Source of the DNA: Echiichthys vipera
Lineage: Eukaryota; Chordata; Actinopteri; Perciformes; Trachinidae
NCBI GenBank assembly: GCA_963691815.1
Contig: OY829654.1
Span: forward strand, 4,898,240-4,962,239
DNA length: 64,000 nt
Direction of reading: 5' to 3'
A program made the translations under genes and the position numbers. This document shows, in pieces, positions 61,450-64,000 of the stretch. The notes under the pieces were generated by a model. It saw nothing but the letters and a program-made list of their open reading frames with translations. It was not told the DNA's origin and searched no databases. Numbering within the stretch: position 1 is the first letter of the stretch; every line of letters begins with the position of its first letter.

Positions 61450-61841
61450 AGAACACCTTTTCTTTCCCCTCTGAGCACATCCTTAAAGTTAAAGTTAGGA
61501 GGGGCTGGTTCAACAATGCACTTACTAGTTTCTGTTAAAAGCATTTGAGATTGTTAGACAAAAGTTCCCTTAGGTACGGATCTTTCAAAAGTTCGTTCCT
61601 CGGCTCCTCCTGTCCACATGTCCAAGTGTCCTTGGGCAAGAAACTGAATCCCAAATTGCTCCCGACAGTCAGCCAGCACTTTCAACCACCTTGCAAGGTG
61701 GCTTGCTGCCATTGGAGAGTGTGTGTGTGAATGAGAGGCTAAATTGACTATATTCATCCATGCAGGTGTACAGCATGGTGATCAAATGTCAGTTCTTTAC
61801 TAACCTCTATAAATGCAGAATCTGTAGGCAAAGGGACAGGT

Positions 61842-62126
61842 GCTGCGTTCCATTAGTGGTTCAACACGCCCTCGTTCACTACCCCTCAGCACTTGCCCTC
61901 GGGAGAATCCCCACCGCCATTTTAAGGATCTTGCAAGTCCAAAGGCATTTCTGATTATTTGTGAGAAACAGTACTGAAATTATCAAGGGCAGGTGTGTTC
62001 CATTTCACTCCACGCACAATTTCCCTCTGCTCTCCAAGTGGCCTCCGTGTGACGTGTGCTGCTACGTAACATCAAGGGCTGAGGGGAAGTGAAGGAGGGC
62101 GTGTTGAACAACTAATGAAACACAGC
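61842..62126. mobile_element. MITE with about 50-bp inverted repeats
   Basis: Left GCTGCGTTCCATTAGTGGTT and right (inverted) GCTGTGTTTCATTAGTTGTT remain alignable to CCCCTCAGC. 285 bp, noncoding. Confidence 0.7.
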
Positions 62127-62856
62127 TAAGATCTTGGTATCAGACGTGGTCTAGTTTCCTGTTTGTAGTTGTACTGACCGATCAGCAGGCTTTGGTTGCA
62201 TGCAGGTAAACAGTTTGTGTGGAGCTTTTCGTGAACTTTTTTAAAACTTATTTATCTTTATTCATATGCAGATATCTGTTTATAGAGACGTTGTCTCTCA
62301 AGTCCAACTCATCCATTTTTGCATCTCAAGTTGCTGGTTGGACCTAGAGTGCAGAGAAGTCAGAAATACCGGCTGTTGCCCTCAGATGCTGGTCCAGCAG
62401 GTAGCCCTTAGCTCCTGAGACTGGTTCATGACAGAAGTGTGACTAAATTTGCATAATTTTTACACTTCACTATCTATAGTATTAAAACTTCGTAAGCATG
62501 TGGTTGGGTATACTTATAATTGTGACGAACACATCGTCACCAGTTTTGCACCCATGGCACCACGCACTTTAGACTGAGTGTGATTACAGATGCGGAGATT
62601 TGCACAATACATTTTAACACATTGCTTTTTGTACATTTGTATTGAAATGGTTACCATATGTATTGAATGTCGCCATGTTTGTTGTCCTTTGTTGGGTCTT
62701 GAGGTTGGCTGTGTGTGCCGCGCAGCTCAACCTGGAGCAGAGGGACATGGGGTTAAATGTCCAGATGAAATGTGTTAGTTGCTTAATTGAGGAGCTAAGA
62801 ATGAGTATTGTGTTGCTCCATAAGTGTGTGGGGAATAAATCAAGAGTGTTGTGTAC
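62127..62856. other. Intergenic, nothing firm
   Basis: A plus-strand ATG at 62642 opens a frame with a hydrophobic start (LPYVLNVAMFVVLCWVLRLA), but no known product or splice pattern supports it. Confidence 0.4.
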
Positions 62857-62925
62857 TCACCAGTCTGTTGTCTTCAGGGTGTGCAGGCAAAAGGCTTCCC
62901 CAGGAAACAGACGCCGCTTTTATAG
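62857..62925 (-). promoter_or_regulatory. Candidate TATA promoter and short first exon
   Basis: CTATAAAAG (62925-62917) lies about 60 bp before a strong donor, CTG|GTGAGTAC (62861/62860). No second exon was recognised. Confidence 0.3.
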
Positions 62926-63154
62926 TTCCGGGCACAGCCAAGTGTAAATTGGTGTGGGGATGCTAAATGTGTGCATTGTATTTTAGTGGGGGTAATATGA
63001 AGTGTATTGGTGTATTTTCTGTTAGTGGACGGAGAGTAGGATGTATATAGGTCACAGAGGAGGTGGTGTGTGTACAGAAATAAAAACAATGGTGGGTTAA
63101 ACATGTTTTAGGCCGGAGATCCCGGGTAATGGATTGTTCCGGGGTAATGGGTTG

Positions 63155-63240
63155 ACACCCTATAAATAGGCGCCATTTTGGCAACCTGGGGTTCTTTTGG
63201 TTGGTGGCACTGATGTGCCTATACTGTTTGTCAAGAGCGA
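63155..63240 (+). promoter_or_regulatory. Candidate TATA promoter, possibly of an LTR
   Basis: CCCTATAAATAGGCGCC (TATAAATA at 63161-63168). An AATAAA follows at 63562-63567. It could be U3/R of a solo LTR, but no TG..CA edges or target duplication were found. Confidence 0.3.
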
Positions 63241-63567
63241 TAAACAAAAGAACCGCCTTGGTGACTCACCTCAAACCTTGCCTGTGGATAATTTTTTTGC
63301 TGTATCATCCAGCTTCAATTGTGGTCATTCTCACAGTAATGTTTTGACATTTTTTAAAAATATATTAAAAAAAATTGTAAGTGGCCTTTTGGTCCCAAAT
63401 AGTTTGGTGTTTTCAGGATCAAGACTCCTGGTTTTTGGTTAATAACTCTGGATTAGTTTAGAACTCGCATGTACCCTTTTATTTATTTATTAACATTATA
63501 ATAATAATAACAACACGAACAATAATTATCATAATTATTGTTATATCATCTTAAAATGGACAATAAA

Positions 63568-64000
63568 GACCCCCGTGCCCTGAAGGGAAGCATCTGTATG
63601 TGGTACATTTCTTCACTCATTTATTCATTCCCACAATTTGTCACCCAACTGTATTTTGAAGAATAATATCGCCAACGTATGTCCCCATAAGTGTTCAAGC
63701 TTAAATAACAAATGCACCACCAGGAGCTTTTCAAATGTGAAACAGAGACAGTTTGAATGTCAGATGAAATTGATACAAATACATGAAAAAAAAAACAAGA
63801 AAGTAAAATCTTTCCCCAATCTGACTCAGTTTTTGTTGCGGCCTTGGAAAGTCTGAGGCTTTGTAAACAAGCTGTGACGTTTTTATACTGTTGCTGTGTC
63901 TCCAAAATTAATTAAGTTGTTTATCAGCCTTTAAAGCAATTTGGAAAAACAGTCTCATTTTCACACTTTTGTTCATATTTATGGAATTATTCAATCAGAG
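63568..64000. other. Intergenic, nothing recognised
   Basis: AT-rich, only short unrelated open frames. Confidence 0.5.

Noticed and set aside
62642..62947. 101-codon frame with hydrophobic N-terminus
   Set aside because: No recognised domain; overlaps a candidate minus-strand promoter and lacks other support.

Overview
The window is vertebrate nuclear DNA, almost certainly from a teleost fish. It contains one multi-exon gene with GT-AG introns and one AT-AC intron, very long CA/TG microsatellites, and a dense mixture of fish-type repeats: Ty3/gypsy, Penelope-like, L1-like, PIF/Harbinger, hAT-like and Tc1-like elements plus tRNA-derived SINEs. No prokaryotic features, rRNA or functional tRNA genes are visible.

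The only host gene I can support is tcea2 (transcription elongation factor TFIIS, TCEA2 type). It lies on the minus strand from a promoter near 19.1-19.2 kb to a poly(A) signal near 5.84 kb. I traced ten coding exons in one unbroken frame (960 nt, 319 residues): LW domain, charged and Pro/Thr-rich linkers, central Pol II-binding domain, zinc ribbon and a two-codon last exon. Intron 6 is a U12-type AT-AC intron. Intron 7 ends in about 100 TG repeats directly against the exon 8 acceptor. An L1-like insertion ends 23 bp from the exon 3 splice donor.

Layout. 1-3074: broken Ty3/gypsy pol (minus). 3075-3905: Penelope-like 3' end with a GIY-YIG endonuclease fragment, two hairpins and a hammerhead-ribozyme motif. 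5.8-19.2 kb: tcea2, with its introns full of repeats. 19.2-34.9 kb: no host exons; microsatellites, a 28-bp minisatellite, MITEs and a nested transposon stack at 29.6-31.1 kb. 34.9-38.06 kb: a 3.14-kb element with CATAGAC ends, a perfect 8-bp target duplication and two convergent candidate split transcription units. 38.4-41.4 kb: microsatellite cluster containing a perfect 108-bp inverted repeat. 42.6-48.2 kb: decayed dispersed module, a 26-bp minisatellite split by a Harbinger-type element, and a SINE. 51.8-55.4 kb: another Harbinger-type element, then a 10-bp TATAAGG satellite split by a Tc1-like element. 57-64 kb: fish interspersed repeats, MITEs and a divergent pair of TATA-type promoter candidates.

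The most interesting items are the U12 intron and microsatellite-embedded splice acceptor in tcea2, the 3.14-kb CATAGAC element, the perfect 108-bp inverted repeat, the hammerhead motif, and three Harbinger-type derivatives, two of which retain a Myb/SANT-like exon. All repeat family names come from motif recognition by eye, not from database searches.
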